DNA of 60,478 nt from Phialocephala subalpina. Taxonomy: Eukaryota; Ascomycota; Leotiomycetes; Helotiales; Mollisiaceae. The notes beneath the pieces are model-generated. The model was not told where the DNA came from. It saw only the letters and a program-made list of their open reading frames with translations, and ran no database searches. The stretch covers positions 20,294 to 80,771 of the forward strand of contig FJOG01000053.1 in assembly GCA_900073065.1 (NCBI GenBank), read 5' to 3'. Made by a program: the position numbers and the translations under genes. Below are positions 1 through 11,101 of the stretch, in pieces (within the stretch, counting starts at the first letter, position 1; each line of letters begins with the position of its first letter).

Positions 1-240
1 ATAATTTCGAAATATATAATAAAAATAATTATAAATTATATAAATATTAATTTTTTAATATTTTTATTAAATAAATATATTAAATTAAAAAATATTCGAA
101 TTATATAAAAAAAAATTATTAAGAATTTAAAAATATTTATAAAATTAAAAAAAAAATTATAATATAAAAAATATTCGTAATAATAAAATTAAATTCTTTT
201 TAAAAAGAATTTCGAATATATTAATTCTAAAAATAAACCA
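1..240. repeat. AT-rich, RIP-like decayed DNA (left edge)
   Basis: The stretch is almost entirely A and T, with no coding frame and a sharp change to normal composition near base 240. This composition is typical of transposon-derived DNA destroyed by repeat-induced point mutation (C to T) in Pezizomycotina. No specific element can be recognised. Confidence 0.75.
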
Positions 241-2180
241 AACTAAATCCTATACGGGCTAGTTCGCACTTCAAATTTCTGCTTTGTGGTAAAGCGCAGC
301 TTCAGGCTTTTACTTTGGTCAAATCCCCCGTTCCCCAAACAGCTCCCCGATATTTCGCTCCTCCAATCATGACGTGATGGTCCGGCTGTGCCAACACTGA
401 GTGGATAGTCGCCTTTTTACCCCTCGATTTCAGCCCCCAAACCAATAACCTCCCGTTAAAGCGGTCATTCTAGCGCCGGATCGATTCCAGCGCTGGTTTC
501 TTTCTAGTGTCGGATTGCTTACATCAACTGGATTCATACAGCTGTTCCAACATTCCCAGCTTCAAATCGCGACCATCCTCCCTACTCCGCTCGTCTTTCC
601 ATCGCCTCGATCCTACACTCTTTCTAATCTCTTTGTTTTGCTATATCGGCCTCGCCATGGCCTATAATAAAGAATATTACAACTATGAACGGCTTACAGC
701 ATCTGGTTATCGCGGAGAATATTGCTCTCCTCTCCTTGTTAACTCGTGTCCCGAAAGCACTGGCGCAAATCTGGTCGCGGGTAATCTCGTGTGCAATAGT
801 TAGAAAGGAAGGACTTTTACTTTCGGGTAGAAGCGTAATATTATCTATAATTTGGCCTTTTTATTTGCTACATCGGATAATTCGGAGAAAGTTACAATTG
901 TTTGTATCGAGGAGCATGCGGATGCACGCGAGTGTACGGTTCTAATAGTAGTTAATAAGGGACCTTTTAGCGTCATAGAAAAAGGGTTTTAAAGAATCTC
1001 GAGTATCTTAGAGAAAACTTTATTGCAAAGCAAGTCTTAATTAAATACTAGAAGAATATGTCTTAACTTATATCAAACTAGAAAGCAACGCGATATTTAA
1101 AGAATCTTTATTTATAGAAAAAATCTCTTTGAATCACAATAAACTCCTATCTCGACTTCGATTTTAGTACTCTTAGAAATTTATCTGCAATCAAAATAAG
1201 CTTGTAATAAGTGCGAGGCTAGAAGAAGCAGTTTATTTGAGCATAGATCACACTACTATTCTTACATCGTTAAGTATCGACGTCACTATAATAAAAGTTG
1301 AACTTAGAAGATTTTAAACCGCCTCCTAAAAGCTCGAGGAGAAAGAATCAGAGATTAGCAGAAGCCACCTTCTGCTCGCAAATCTAATTAATTGCGCTTA
1401 TACGTTTGCAACAAAACTCTAACTCGGTAATCTTCTTGACGTCCTGCCAAACAACCAACTTAGTCCGAGCGAACGAAAGAGCCTGCTCATCGGCATTCAA
1501 AAGATTAAGTAGTACAAATCAACTTGCCAGTTTTTGTTTCTAGCGGCACAAAAGCTCGAGATTTTCCGGAAGATAAAAATAGAGTTCATCCCACTGCCAG
1601 TATCTTCAACCAAACCATTGAAAATATCTGATTATATACCGAGTTTAATAGCTACGTTAGCACGAATTGATGGTTCTAGTATTTGTGATATCCATCGATT
1701 GTGCGCGTCCCCCGAATAGAAAACTAGGATATCACTAGCATCAGCACAACATGGGTTTAAGCAGCGCGTGCTGCGAGTTTTGGGCTCAAGTAAGATCCAT
1801 GCAGAGATCCAGATCATCTATTACTACGAGATGCACTGAGTGAGAATTCGCCCAAGGGTTATATGCTCCGGCAAGAGCGCCTGTTTCTTGTGTGGCCTCT
1901 TCATTAAGCTTTCACTGTCCTTTCAACATGCAGGTCTTTTATATAATGCTGCACGGAAGGTTGTGATTCACCTGCCTTACAGAGGGGTATGTTGAAAGCA
2001 TACATGAGTCACAGCAAGGAATGATCAAGGGACTAAACCTCTTCATAAAATTTGTTCACAAAGCAAGAAGGAGAGCTTGATAGGTCAAAAGCCCGAAAAC
2101 AGTGCGCCTAAACTATTCACTTGTTCCTCCCATAGTCGACGCAAATAATCTAGCCGTATTGAGTCGAAACTGTTGTTTTG
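241..2180. other. No supported gene; decayed intergenic DNA
   Basis: Only short open frames occur and none has a recognisable domain or a convincing splice structure. The part around 950-1500 is rich in TA steps and stops, as expected for partly RIP-mutated sequence. A short frame near 1460-1720 could be a relic of a mobile-element protein, but I cannot name a family. Confidence 0.5.
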
Positions 2181-2431
2181 TGATTCTAATCACTGAGGAG
2201 TAATGTGTTGAGGAGGTATGAAGGTTGAGTCAACATCTTGATATACCTGCAGCTTCTTTTACGAAGTAGAACCTTGAATCTCCATCTCACAATCATCAGC
2301 TTATTCTTGCTATCTAATCCATAGTTTGACACAGCAGGACTTGTCACTCCGATCCTGCGTCGGCTAAAGCCATACAAACGCTTTTCTTCCCTGCTTCCTT
2401 TAAAAAGATATCTCTCGTACCGTTCCATACC

Positions 2432-2926
2432 TCAGAAGATGCCATTCTCAGTAAAGCGGAAGACGATCTCCTTCGCAAGTCGCTCCATCTGCTCTAGACT
2501 CTCTAGTGAATAATCCTCTAGGTCTGCCAAGTCATCAAATACCTCCTCTGCTTCATCAACAGTGACTATAATACCGCCTGGCGCCTCGAATCGCATTAGC
2601 GTTGCTTCTTCAGCCATATACCCCTCCGAATCCTGACTGGAGTCCTCCTCGAGCTCGATAATAGTAGCCGTACTCAAGGAGATGAGTAGTTGGATGAGCT
2701 TCGTTCCATCTTGCTCCGACATATGGCAGAGGAGAGATCGTATGTCGTCCAGTAGCTCTGGGTACTCATCGTTATCGAATTCTGCGAGGTCTTCTCCTCT
2801 TTTGATTGATTCTTCGAAGTAGGCCTGACCCAGGGGCTTGGAGTTGGCTCCCCATCTCCTTTGAAAGGTGGTTTTGAGTTTGGTCCATCTTGTGAGTACT
2901 TTTTGTATTTCGGATTTGAAGCCGTG
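2432..2926 (-). CDS. Hypothetical acidic protein, 5' end unresolved
   Basis: An open minus-strand frame runs without a stop from 2926 to the stop at 2432, about 164 codons, but its only ATG (2722) lies in the middle. The first half is basic and aromatic (RWTKLKTTFQRRWG) and the second half strongly acidic, rich in Glu and Asp (EELEEDSSQDSEGY-like composition). Either an upstream exon supplies the start, which I could not place because a TAA sits at 2927-2929 just outside the frame, or the gene has lost its 5' end. No domain is recognised. It lies in a decayed neighbourhood, so a fragment is quite possible. Confidence 0.35.
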   Translation of the reverse strand, partial: HGFKSEIQKVLTRWTKLKTTFQRRWGANSKPLGQAYFEESIKRGEDLAEFDNDEYPELLDDIRSLLCHMSEQDGTKLIQLLISLSTATIIELEEDSSQDSEGYMAEEATLMRFEAPGGIIVTVDEAEEVFDDLADLEDYSLESLEQMERLAKEIVFRFTENGIF

Positions 2927-3191
2927 TTATCTAGAATGTTGATCGGATTTACGTCGAAAGAGATCCTGAGTTTATAAACTGCCTTAGGCTAATAGTGAGT
3001 CACTTTGCTTGTTTGATTTATAGCTTGACAGAATTCAATGTGCTTATCGATGACGCCGTATGGTGACTGAAAGGAATAGCCCAACGGTAATTCACATGCT
3101 TCATGCATTGGTTATGAGTTTTCTCGAGGCAGAAGAAGGGCGGTTTACTTTCGCTTTAAAATCCAGGTAAGCTAAAATCCAAATTCCGAAT

Positions 3192-3722
3192 CTATTCCTG
3201 CAATCTCTTTGCCAAGCTTGTGAACAAGTCAAAGACCATCCCTCTCTTATCACCCTTGCAGTATAGCCATTCTCTACGGTTAGCTTCGTTTATCCACTTT
3301 CTACCCAACCGCCGGCCTTTGCCTTCACGCCCATCGAATTTAGTATCTGGCACTTTAGTGATGAAATCGAACCATTCCAGGATCGAGATCTCTTTATCGT
3401 TGGGACCTAGAAACATGACGTCCTTTGGAAGTGTGCCATTGTTACAAGCCTCGTTGTAAGCATCTTTTTGCGATAAAACGAGAGAGATGAACCTTTCTCT
3501 ATCGTCTGCATCTTCAATGTAGTTGGCCAATGAAGGTATTTCAGCCTTGCGTACGAGGCCATGCTCCCTGTCGACAAGTGGCAAGAATTCGAAGACCTCG
3601 GGGTCGAAACCGCTGGGAGGAGCCAGTTTAGTAGAGATGTTGACGAGAGAGGCAGTGGTCGTGGTACCGTGCTCTTCCTTCTTTCTGGGTAGATTTAGTA
3701 AGGGGAAATCTTTGCTAGACAT
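3192..3722 (-). CDS. Hypothetical protein, 176 aa, single exon
   Basis: A single uninterrupted minus-strand frame starts at ATG 3722 and encodes 176 residues. The N-terminal third is polar and low-complexity (KKEEHGTTTTASLV). The rest looks globular, with mixed charged and hydrophobic segments, a PDTKFDGREGKGRRLG stretch and a C-terminal amphipathic helix. There is no signal peptide, membrane span or known catalytic motif. The frame is long and of ordinary composition in a region that is otherwise decayed, which favours a real gene, but I do not recognise the family. Confidence 0.5.
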   Translation of the reverse strand: MSSKDFPLLNLPRKKEEHGTTTTASLVNISTKLAPPSGFDPEVFEFLPLVDREHGLVRKAEIPSLANYIEDADDRERFISLVLSQKDAYNEACNNGTLPKDVMFLGPNDKEISILEWFDFITKVPDTKFDGREGKGRRLGRKWINEANRREWLYCKGDKRGMVFDLFTSLAKRLQE

Positions 3723-3779
3723 GCTTGTGTTGGTCAGGCTATTGCTCGTGATAGAAATTTTCGACGTCCGCGAAGTTTA

Positions 3780-4787
3780 ATAGTTAAGGCTGTTAATAGA
3801 GTGATTCCCAAGTGCTACACACATGCAAACTCGTGATAATGACTCAGAAAATAAATCCTCTTTTATTTTTAATGATCACGAGGTTATACAGTTGTTTCTC
3901 GCCGGCTGCAGCAGGCCATTGTCCATTGACGTTGGGAACAATGTCTGAGACAAAGGATGCTCGTTTAACCGACTACCAATTTGATCATTGTACTTATCTA
4001 GGTGTCTACTAGAAGGACTTTGACCTCCTTGATCGTATCGTCTTGGTTGTGAGGGACCCTTTCCCAGCATGAGTGTAACTCGTGAGAATAACGAAGACTA
4101 GGGATCGTCCTGGGGCTTTCACTGTTCTGACTCGAAGATTATTTACTACTCCGCATGCATTGTCGATGCATGATTGTTATGGCGTTCTTATCATCGCCAA
4201 AGAACTTGGTAGATTCGAGGCTTAGCTCCCATTAGCGAACCCGCACTTAAAGCTCCTTTGCGTCGCACTTTCTACTCGATATTCTAGGTCCTAAAAAGAA
4301 GATAACCTTCTTCCAGCCCACAAAGCTGTTCTTCGAGTCATGTACATCGCTTTTGCCGTCTTCTCCCGTAGCGTCCAAGTCAATGACGCCTTCTACGCCC
4401 CTTCTAGCGTTACCTGGAGCCCAAAGTGGTGCGCTTAATGGCTTGGATAATGTGACTTTAATTACCAAGAATGAGATTTTACAACTAAGGGTCTCTTGTG
4501 CCGCCGAATTTGGGACGAAGTAATGACCTCGTAGTAAACAATTCTGGGCGCTAAAAGGTATCGTTCTCTGGTAACGATATATACTACACTACGTCGGCGC
4601 AATTCAAGCACTCCCGGAACAATATTGAGTACGTATATCTTCTCCGCTGGTTAAAAACCCGTTGAAATTGCGGCATATCGCATCCATTTCAGATTCCGGA
4701 CTCCTCGGCCAATTTCACCTTCAATTACACTTCTAGAATACCCGCAATCCGTCTAAAACTCAACAGGCGAGCATTCGTCATTCCGTC
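3780..4787. other. No supported gene
   Basis: Short frames on both strands only. A box near 4224-4246 (CTCCCATTAGCGAACCCGCAC) recurs almost unchanged near 6252-6272, which suggests that a small segment was duplicated together with the zinc-finger gene copies that lie between them. Confidence 0.4.
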
Positions 4788-5043
4788 GTGAAGTTCCCTG
4801 TACTCCTTCGTTGCTTTCGCCAAACACCAAAGATCGAATCTCCAGAACAATGTATGACACGAAAAAGGAAAGAAGAAGCTAAAACCCGCGAGTTCTTCGC
4901 AAATACCAGATTCTGCCCGAGTGGTCGTAGATGGAAATTTGAAGGTTGCAAATATATGACCTGTAAGTTCACGTTGAGAGGGAAGCTGATAGCTCAATTG
5001 CTAATGAAAGTTGATAGGTATCTGCCGTTATGAATTCTGTTGA
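4788..5043 (+). pseudogene. Degenerate IBR/RING2-type zinc-finger gene, copy 1
   Basis: Exon 1 is 4788-4962, an intron with donor GTAAGT and acceptor GATAG spans 4963-5017, and exon 2 starts at 5018. The spliced frame begins MKFPVLLRCF and carries a zinc-knuckle segment CPSGRRWKFEGCKYMTC. The second Cys of the expected CPxC pair is Gly, and translation stops at TGA 5041-5043 exactly where the FCW Trp codon of the RING2/IBR consensus (MxCxCGxxFCWxC) should be. Intron position and phase match the second copy 676 bp downstream, so the two are duplicates. Two independent losses of consensus residues make this a pseudogene. Intact relatives are RING2 or IBR modules of RBR-type ubiquitin ligases. 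Confidence 0.6.
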
Positions 5044-5463
5044 TCGTGTTTGGGAGAGTGGAGGCCGGCTCGCGCTGATAGATGGCAGTCACATGTGTGT
5101 CGAATTTGCATAGACTGTGCTAAGGGCGAGACTTGGTACTGGAGAAGGACATGGCGCGTGAAAGAGGAGATACTTTATTAGCTATGAATGTATAACTATG
5201 AGAGGGAAATCTCGGCGCTTCGGACTTTTGAGAGAAAAGAATCCATGCCGGGGGAAGTGCTATGTCAACTAGCTCCCATAATCAGGATGTACTAATTGGT
5301 AGTGATATGCCCCAGAACAAGTCTAGCTAAACAAAGCCCCGGGATGAACACATGTGAAAAGTGACAAATCCTATACATCTCCATCCCCATCGAGCGGGAG
5401 GCCATCTCATTTTACTTTTCACTCTCCACCACAAGAATCAATCTGTCGCTACCTCGATCCGCC

Positions 5464-5905
5464 ATGAAGCTCTCCAAGATCTTCAAGTGCTTCCACCGCA
5501 CCTCAAAATCACCCAAACAAAACCAAAAACAGGAAGAATCCCTCTTCGAAATGAAAATGCGAACCCTGAAAGAAGAAGCCAAAGCCGCATCCGTCATCAA
5601 GCCCTGCCCCTAGTGCAAGCGACGAGTATACAAAACAGGAGGCTGCAAGCAGATGTGGTGTAAGTTTCCATTTCCCTTTTTTCAAATCCCCATCTTGGAA
5701 ATTCGTTCGCTAGACTGAAGCTAAGAATCAGATAGGTATCTGTGGTTGTCTGTACTGCTGGAAGTGTCTACAGAGATTTCCACATACATGTCTAAAAGTT
5801 ATCAAGGAACAGGAATACAATGATAGGCCTGAGAGTGAGGCCAGGATGGAGGCGCTGGCAGGTGGGAAGAAGACGGTAGAATTCAAGGAGGAGGAATTGT
5901 TGTAG
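5464..5905 (+). pseudogene. IBR/RING2-type zinc-finger gene with in-frame stop, copy 2
   Basis: Exon 1 is 5464-5659, the intron 5660-5735 and exon 2 5736-5905, giving about 121 codons. The product would begin MKLSKIFKCF, followed by a charged helical segment and the finger CP*CKRRVYKTGGCKQMWC then ICGCLYCWKC, which fits the RING2/IBR spacing of RBR E3 ligases. The asterisk is TAG at 5611-5613, codon 50, inside the first zinc pair. One C-to-T change from CAG (CpA to TpA, the RIP signature) would account for it. All other zinc ligands are present, so inactivation looks recent. Stop readthrough or a sequencing error cannot be excluded. Confidence 0.6.
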
Positions 5906-6431
5906 ATATGATGGCGAGGGAGGGGGTTGTTTTATGTCCTGACTTCCTGAACGCCGCAATCCTTTTATAAGATAGGCATAAGAGCCATTGGTGCTCGGAG
6001 TGGAAGGAGACTGTGTTCACGGATTGAAAAATCGAAAGTTTGGACACCCATCTCCTATTCTTGGGACTTCCATGATTTGTGACGCAGCTTGTGCATTTCA
6101 ATGATCACCAGTCCCTCGCATTTTTCTCCAGCTTGGAGATTTCAAAAAAATTTCGCGAGGTGCTGATCGAAATTGATGAGTCCTGCCGTAAGTTTAGGCT
6201 TGACGTCCTTCCACATACTCGCCAAAGACCCCTAACTTCAAGGGGCTTTGCCTCCCATTAGCGACCCCGCACCCGCATTTAGCTCAGCCCTACAAGGCAT
6301 CACCCTGCGCCTCATCTCACCACAACGTGTCCTATCCATTTCACTCACCCCGACTACCCCATTCCTTCCATCTCCCCCCCCTTCGCCTCTCCAGAATCCA
6401 TGATTATAGTGCTAATCACGAATTAATAAAA

Positions 6432-7337
6432 ATGGCGCTCATCTACCCCGCTGCCGCCGCAGGCATCTCCGCCCTCTTAGGGATAGGATACACATACACG
6501 CACCTAACCTTCACACACGCGGACTCTCTCACCTCTGCCCGAGCCTCCGGTCGCAAACAAGGACGAAACGAAACTCTCACAGAGCTTTTACGTTTTGGAC
6601 CAAGGAGGTTGAGGAGGATGTGTCTAGAAGCCGGGATCCGCTTTTCTCCCTCAAACACCTCAGATCCAGACACTGATTCAATATTTAATAATGCGAGCGA
6701 GGACCAGGACGAGGATGAAGAAGAAGTAGAAGAGAGAGTTATATACCAAGGCCTTGTTCGAGAAATGACAGAACAACTAAAATCCGAGCTTCGAGAAAGT
6801 TTGAGACCGGAAGTCATAGGTGCTGTGCGCACCCAGCTTCGCACAGAAATAATCCAAGATCAGCACCAGATGACCGGCCTAAAAGCCTCCGCAAAAGAAC
6901 TCGTTCGTCATGAGTTCCAACAAGACTCTCTCCTCCGCAATGAAGTCAGGGCTGAGATCAAGCGCGAAATCCGTCACGATTTTCGGATTTCTGGGAAGGA
7001 GCGCGAACTGGTCGCTGAAGCGACACAAGATCTCCGCACCGAGGTCAGGTCTTCATTAAGACAGTCCTTGAGGGACGAAGTCAGAGAAGAGCTCAAGCGT
7101 GAATTGAGAGAGAAGATTAGAAGAGAGTCTGAATGGACAATTACCTTGGATTTGAAGAGGGAGAGGGAGGAGGAGAGGGAGAAACTGAAGCGGGAGTTGA
7201 AAGAGGAGGTTAAGCGGGAATTGAGGAGGGAATTGGAGGCGCCGGTGAAAGCGGATCTATTGTCCGAGTTGAGGGATATGAGCGCGGAGAAGATTTTGGG
7301 GATTGGTACGAGTGTTGCGACGACGAGGATGCGATAG
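6432..7337 (+). CDS. Membrane-anchored Arg/Glu-rich coiled-coil protein, 301 aa
   Basis: The start at 6432 has a good context (AAAAATGGCG); an upstream in-frame extension is rejected because it is Pro/His-rich leader-like sequence. Residues 4-25 form a small, Ala/Gly-rich hydrophobic segment (YPAAAAGISALLGIGYTY) that could be a signal anchor. An acidic linker follows near residues 80-110. From about 115 to the end the protein is one long Arg/Glu/Leu helix with repeated LRxEl/ELKREL units, predicted to be a coiled coil or single alpha-helix. There is no catalytic motif. A tethering or scaffold role at a membrane is inference only. Confidence 0.7.
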   Translation: MALIYPAAAAGISALLGIGYTYTHLTFTHADSLTSARASGRKQGRNETLTELLRFGPRRLRRMCLEAGIRFSPSNTSDPDTDSIFNNASEDQDEDEEEVEERVIYQGLVREMTEQLKSELRESLRPEVIGAVRTQLRTEIIQDQHQMTGLKASAKELVRHEFQQDSLLRNEVRAEIKREIRHDFRISGKERELVAEATQDLRTEVRSSLRQSLRDEVREELKRELREKIRRESEWTITLDLKREREEEREKLKRELKEEVKRELRRELEAPVKADLLSELRDMSAEKILGIGTSVATTRMR

Positions 7338-7678
7338 AGTAGATACCCCGAGAAGCCTTCTCCTCTCCAAGCATCACGCTGAGCATAAATGTTGTATTGA
7401 ACCCAATCCCGACTGAAAGGTGAAATAAATCCTGTAAACATCGATATTATTCCTGCATGCTCGCCAACTATTTTCATCATCGTTATTGTATTGTATTGTA
7501 TTGCAGTGCCATGCCTTCCTTCGCATCTTGGGCAAAGTTTAATTTGGTATAGGTGAACCTCAATCTAACGCCGACGCTATGCAGAAAGCAATTTCAGCCT
7601 TTCCCCTCCCGAAGATCCCAATCTCGATCGTAGACTTGGACATCCTATCTGCTACCCCTAGTACATCGATCTTGAACA

Positions 7679-9474
7679 TTACATCGCTTCATAAAGCTTC
7701 GCCATCGCTTCCCAACTATCGAGAACACTCCTCTTCTTAGTCGTATTGACTTGCGTGAGTTGCAAGTTGCCGATATTGCACCAGTTGTTGACATTCTGTT
7801 TCCCGTTAGCCTCCAATTCAAGCATCGTGAGAACAAGAAGACTTACAATACAACTCAGGTACTTGCACCACGAGCATGTCTTCCGATACGAGTAGAAGTT
7901 CTTCAACAACAAAATAAACACAATGAGAACAAACACCAAGCTTCCTGCCCGCACAAGCCACCACGCCCACCAAGCTGGCTTCCGGCCCTTGAAGAAACCA
8001 ACTGGGCTTTTGACGAAGCCAGTCACACCTACATTTGACCGATCGCCATCACTAGCCTTGACTTGCGCAACGGGTGTGTACGGCGGAGCATCCTCGTCGA
8101 TTCGTTTTCGGAGTGCATTCGGAGAATGCAAGATGCAGATACCGAGAACGAGGCCCATGAAGAATCCTCCAATATGGGAGAAGTTGTCGAGTCCAGGAAG
8201 GAGGCCTAGGACGAATGAGATGATCACGTCGAGCATGATGAATGCGAAGTCCTTCCATGGAGAACGGCGTTCGCCCCAGGTGTAGAGGAGGTCAAGAAGA
8301 TTGAGGGCGATGATGCCAAACAGGGCGCCAGATGCTCCTGTCGATGCAATCCCTGTTGCTGCAAAATTTCCACCTAGGACGAACCCAAATATACCAGAGC
8401 ACATATAGACCAGGAAATATCGAATAGGTCCAATCGCAATCTCCATCTCCTTCCCCAGAGTCATCTGCAATAGCATGTTGAAGCCAATATGTATAATTCC
8501 AGCGTGTAGGAAAATCGGTAGAATGAAGCGGAACCATTGATCGGGCTGATTCTTGAAGTCCTGGAGAGCCTCTGTGGCATCTCCTGGGTACACTGGATCT
8601 TGCGATGCTGGCATGCTGAATCCGCAGAGGTTGCTGAGTTGACAGTCGGCGACAGTGCTGGAGGTGGTGTTTGGGCAAGGCCAGGAAATAGCTCCGCCCG
8701 ATGCTCGATTCTGGATTCCATCTACTGAATGCATGCAAGGCACATATCGAGCGCCCATGTTAATCAAGATGTATGGACTTGGACCGATCATCGGGTTGAA
8801 AGAGGGATGGATTTCGATTGGAGAGCCTGTGAGTTGGGCTGGGGAGCGTTAGTACAGCTATCTCAATGTCCCACATTTGGTTGATGCTTACCATTCTTGA
8901 CAATCTCCGCAATGAACACAGCTACCTGAATAATCGTGAAGACGTATGTAACCCAAGGTATTCTCCCTTTCGGCGCCTTGAACATCCCCATCCCACTCAG
9001 TCTGTTTGGCTTCCCCCGCCCCTCCTCAAGCCTAGCAGGCGCAGCTGGATCAGCAGCATCGTAGACATGATCTGTGCTATCTTGGGGCTTCAGGCTTGGG
9101 TGTTCTCGCAGAGGGATGTCGTCTTGATATGAATTCGAAGTCTCTAGCCGTCCGCCACCTCCTTGTGCTCCATAGTATCGTGAATCCTGTCCCAATGTGC
9201 TTTCGCTGTCGTATCGGTGTTGGGTCGGCGCGTTGTTCATAGGGTAGACATGGTCGTCGAAGGGAGCTTCGAAGGGAGAGATGGGTGATGTGATGTCATG
9301 AGCGTGAGGAGGAACTGTGCCTGGTCGAGATGGGGCATTCGAGTGGTAAGATGGTGCGGCTGATAATGGCGGACGGTAGTCCTGCGGAGCAGGAGAATTG
9401 TAGGATTGGTAATTGTATGCCTGCTGCGGCGTCTGCTGCCTCGAAGTCGGATTATAATAGTCGTTTGCAGCCAT
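7679..9474 (-). CDS. Rhomboid-family intramembrane serine protease
   Basis: Three exons on the minus strand: 9474-8892, 8838-7847 and 7795-7679 (introns of 53 and 51 nt, the first with a TACTAAC branch site), giving 563 aa. Residues 1-170 are Pro/Gln/Tyr-rich and disordered (cytosolic). A first membrane segment follows, then the family block FNPMIGPSPYILINMGARYVPCM. The catalytic Ser is in GASGALFG (about residue 364) and the catalytic His in SHIGGFFMG (about residue 416), six membrane spans in all being likely. A Cys-rich tail (CSWCKYLSC and NNWCNIG) is shared by the fungal secretory-pathway rhomboid family. It should cut transmembrane substrates in the Golgi or ER; the substrate is unknown. 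The Ser-His dyad is intact. Confidence 0.92.
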
Positions 9475-10528
9475 GATTATCGTCGTCGCTGAATATCCAG
9501 GGAGGTTCTGGATGTCCTGAAGACTGCGATGTTGGGGTTGGATGTTGATGAAACAGGAGAAGAGGAGAAGCTTAACGAGAGTCGGGATGGTAGTTTGTTA
9601 TTCAATTTGCGTCTTTACCACATTGAGACGAACCCGTACTGGTGGTAGAGCCTCGCTGGCTGAGCTGAGACTCGTTCGTAATGGGTCGGGCTGAGGTTGT
9701 GTTGTGAGTGGTGTGAAGGGGAGAGGTTGTGGCAGTCAATAAGCACTGCCTCGATGTTGGCGTCGGGAGCTCTAAAAACAGAAGACAGCCAAGTTTCAGG
9801 ATTCTCGCGTAGGGGTGCATCATAATAATCGATGATTGGCCATAGCAACCCACAAGGCTTCAATATTTACATAATAATACTCAGAAAAGTACGATGCCTA
9901 AAGGTTAGAGGGACAATTTATTCATGAGGCACCCCTTATTGTATTAGCAGCTATTCCTGCCTTTTCTCTGCATCAGAAACAACTAAAAAGTCTTGCAGCC
10001 TCGTGATAACGTGACCATTCCCAATCTTCACCCTGGCATCCCAGCGCGTCTCAGTGGAGATGATTCGCATGCTTTTTGCAGGGCTGAGCCGGCACTGACT
10101 CCTATTGATACGTAAGCCTAGCAACAAACTTTCTCCCCATGACGTTCCCGATTATCAGTTGTCAATAATTCGAAGATCAGCTACGAGTAAATTTACAATA
10201 GTACAAGGATTTTTGTATTAAATTGTATCTTGTCTTGGTTGTCGTGGAACAGTATCATCGCACGCTCTGTCTGCTCTCAACTGAGACCAGCTGCTTCAAA
10301 TCACAACTCCTGCAATGTGACTCCCACTCCCGCTGTAACACCATGAATCGTGTCGTAAATCAAAATTATGCTTCCCTATAACGCAACACTATCATACAAT
10401 ACCCCCCAACTGCGCAACTCGAACTCTAGTATGTTTCGATCGTTCTGGAATCCTGTTTATTCGAGATGCGCTCGAGATGTCGATGCCCAAGAGTGTGGAC
10501 GTCCTGCTTGGTGAATCAGCCTCATTCC
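9475..10528. other. Intergenic; no supported gene
   Basis: This contains the 5' region of the rhomboid gene. A minus-strand frame at 9602-9863 has no recognisable features and probably lies in leader sequence. The AT-richer part at 9870-10500 shows nothing I can support. Confidence 0.5.
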
Positions 10529-11101
10529 TTAATCCCAGTCGAAATTCAATGCGCTACTCACCGCCTGGCAGCAAAATCCCATCCCCTGATTCAGATCCTC
10601 CATCCCTGATTCACGATCTTGCAGGATATGCCGATCGTTGGTGACTTTATGCGCCTTGTAGATGAAGGTTCCACAATGCCAACGGAGCATCGATCCAAGC
10701 CTGAACACCCAGAACGCCGTACCCAGAATGAGGAGAGTCGAAAGTAGAGCGAGCCTGTGGAGGATGTATATTTCGAATGGGTGTAATCCGTATACAGGAA
10801 AAGTAACGCAGTATCGGTGGAACTGAAGCTGCAGTTTTTTGTTAGCCTTGGCTAGGATGTTGAGAATGCGTGACTGTGCTGAGTGTGCTGAAATCTCCAC
10901 GGCATGTACTGATCGTGGGTCTACTAGATGGGGTCCACAGGTAGGTGTTGATGCTGAAGGGACTGTGTTGAATTCTGCCTCCTCGTATACGCAAGCCAGA
11001 AAAAGGGAATCTGGTGACTGACCTTCAATGAACCCTATCATGTGCCATCTCGTTCCACATCGAAACTGTGATATTGACAATGAGCTCATCGCCTCTCCCA
11101 T
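10529..11101 (-). CDS. Second ssSPT-like protein (small subunit of serine palmitoyltransferase), 5' end uncertain
   Basis: The conserved part is at the C-terminal end of this frame: RYCVTFPVYGLHPFEIYIL followed by a hydrophobic span. It aligns residue for residue with the ssSPT motif of the neighbour just upstream (YEVTFSPYVMTPGEKFVLN). The first 90 codons, which overlap the neighbour's 3' end in another frame, have no family resemblance, and an intron with acceptor CTGCAG just before the conserved block (near 10830) is likely, so the true start is unresolved. The tail after the span (about 60 residues) is unlike the neighbour. The paralogue may have a changed partner or acyl-CoA preference, or may be decaying. 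Confidence 0.5.
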   Translation of the reverse strand: MGEAMSSLSISQFRCGTRWHMIGFIEGQSPDSLFLACVYEEAEFNTVPSASTPTCGPHLVDPRSVHAVEISAHSAQSRILNILAKANKKLQLQFHRYCVTFPVYGLHPFEIYILHRLALLSTLLILGTAFWVFRLGSMLRWHCGTFIYKAHKVTNDRHILQDRESGMEDLNQGMGFCCQAVSSALNFDWD

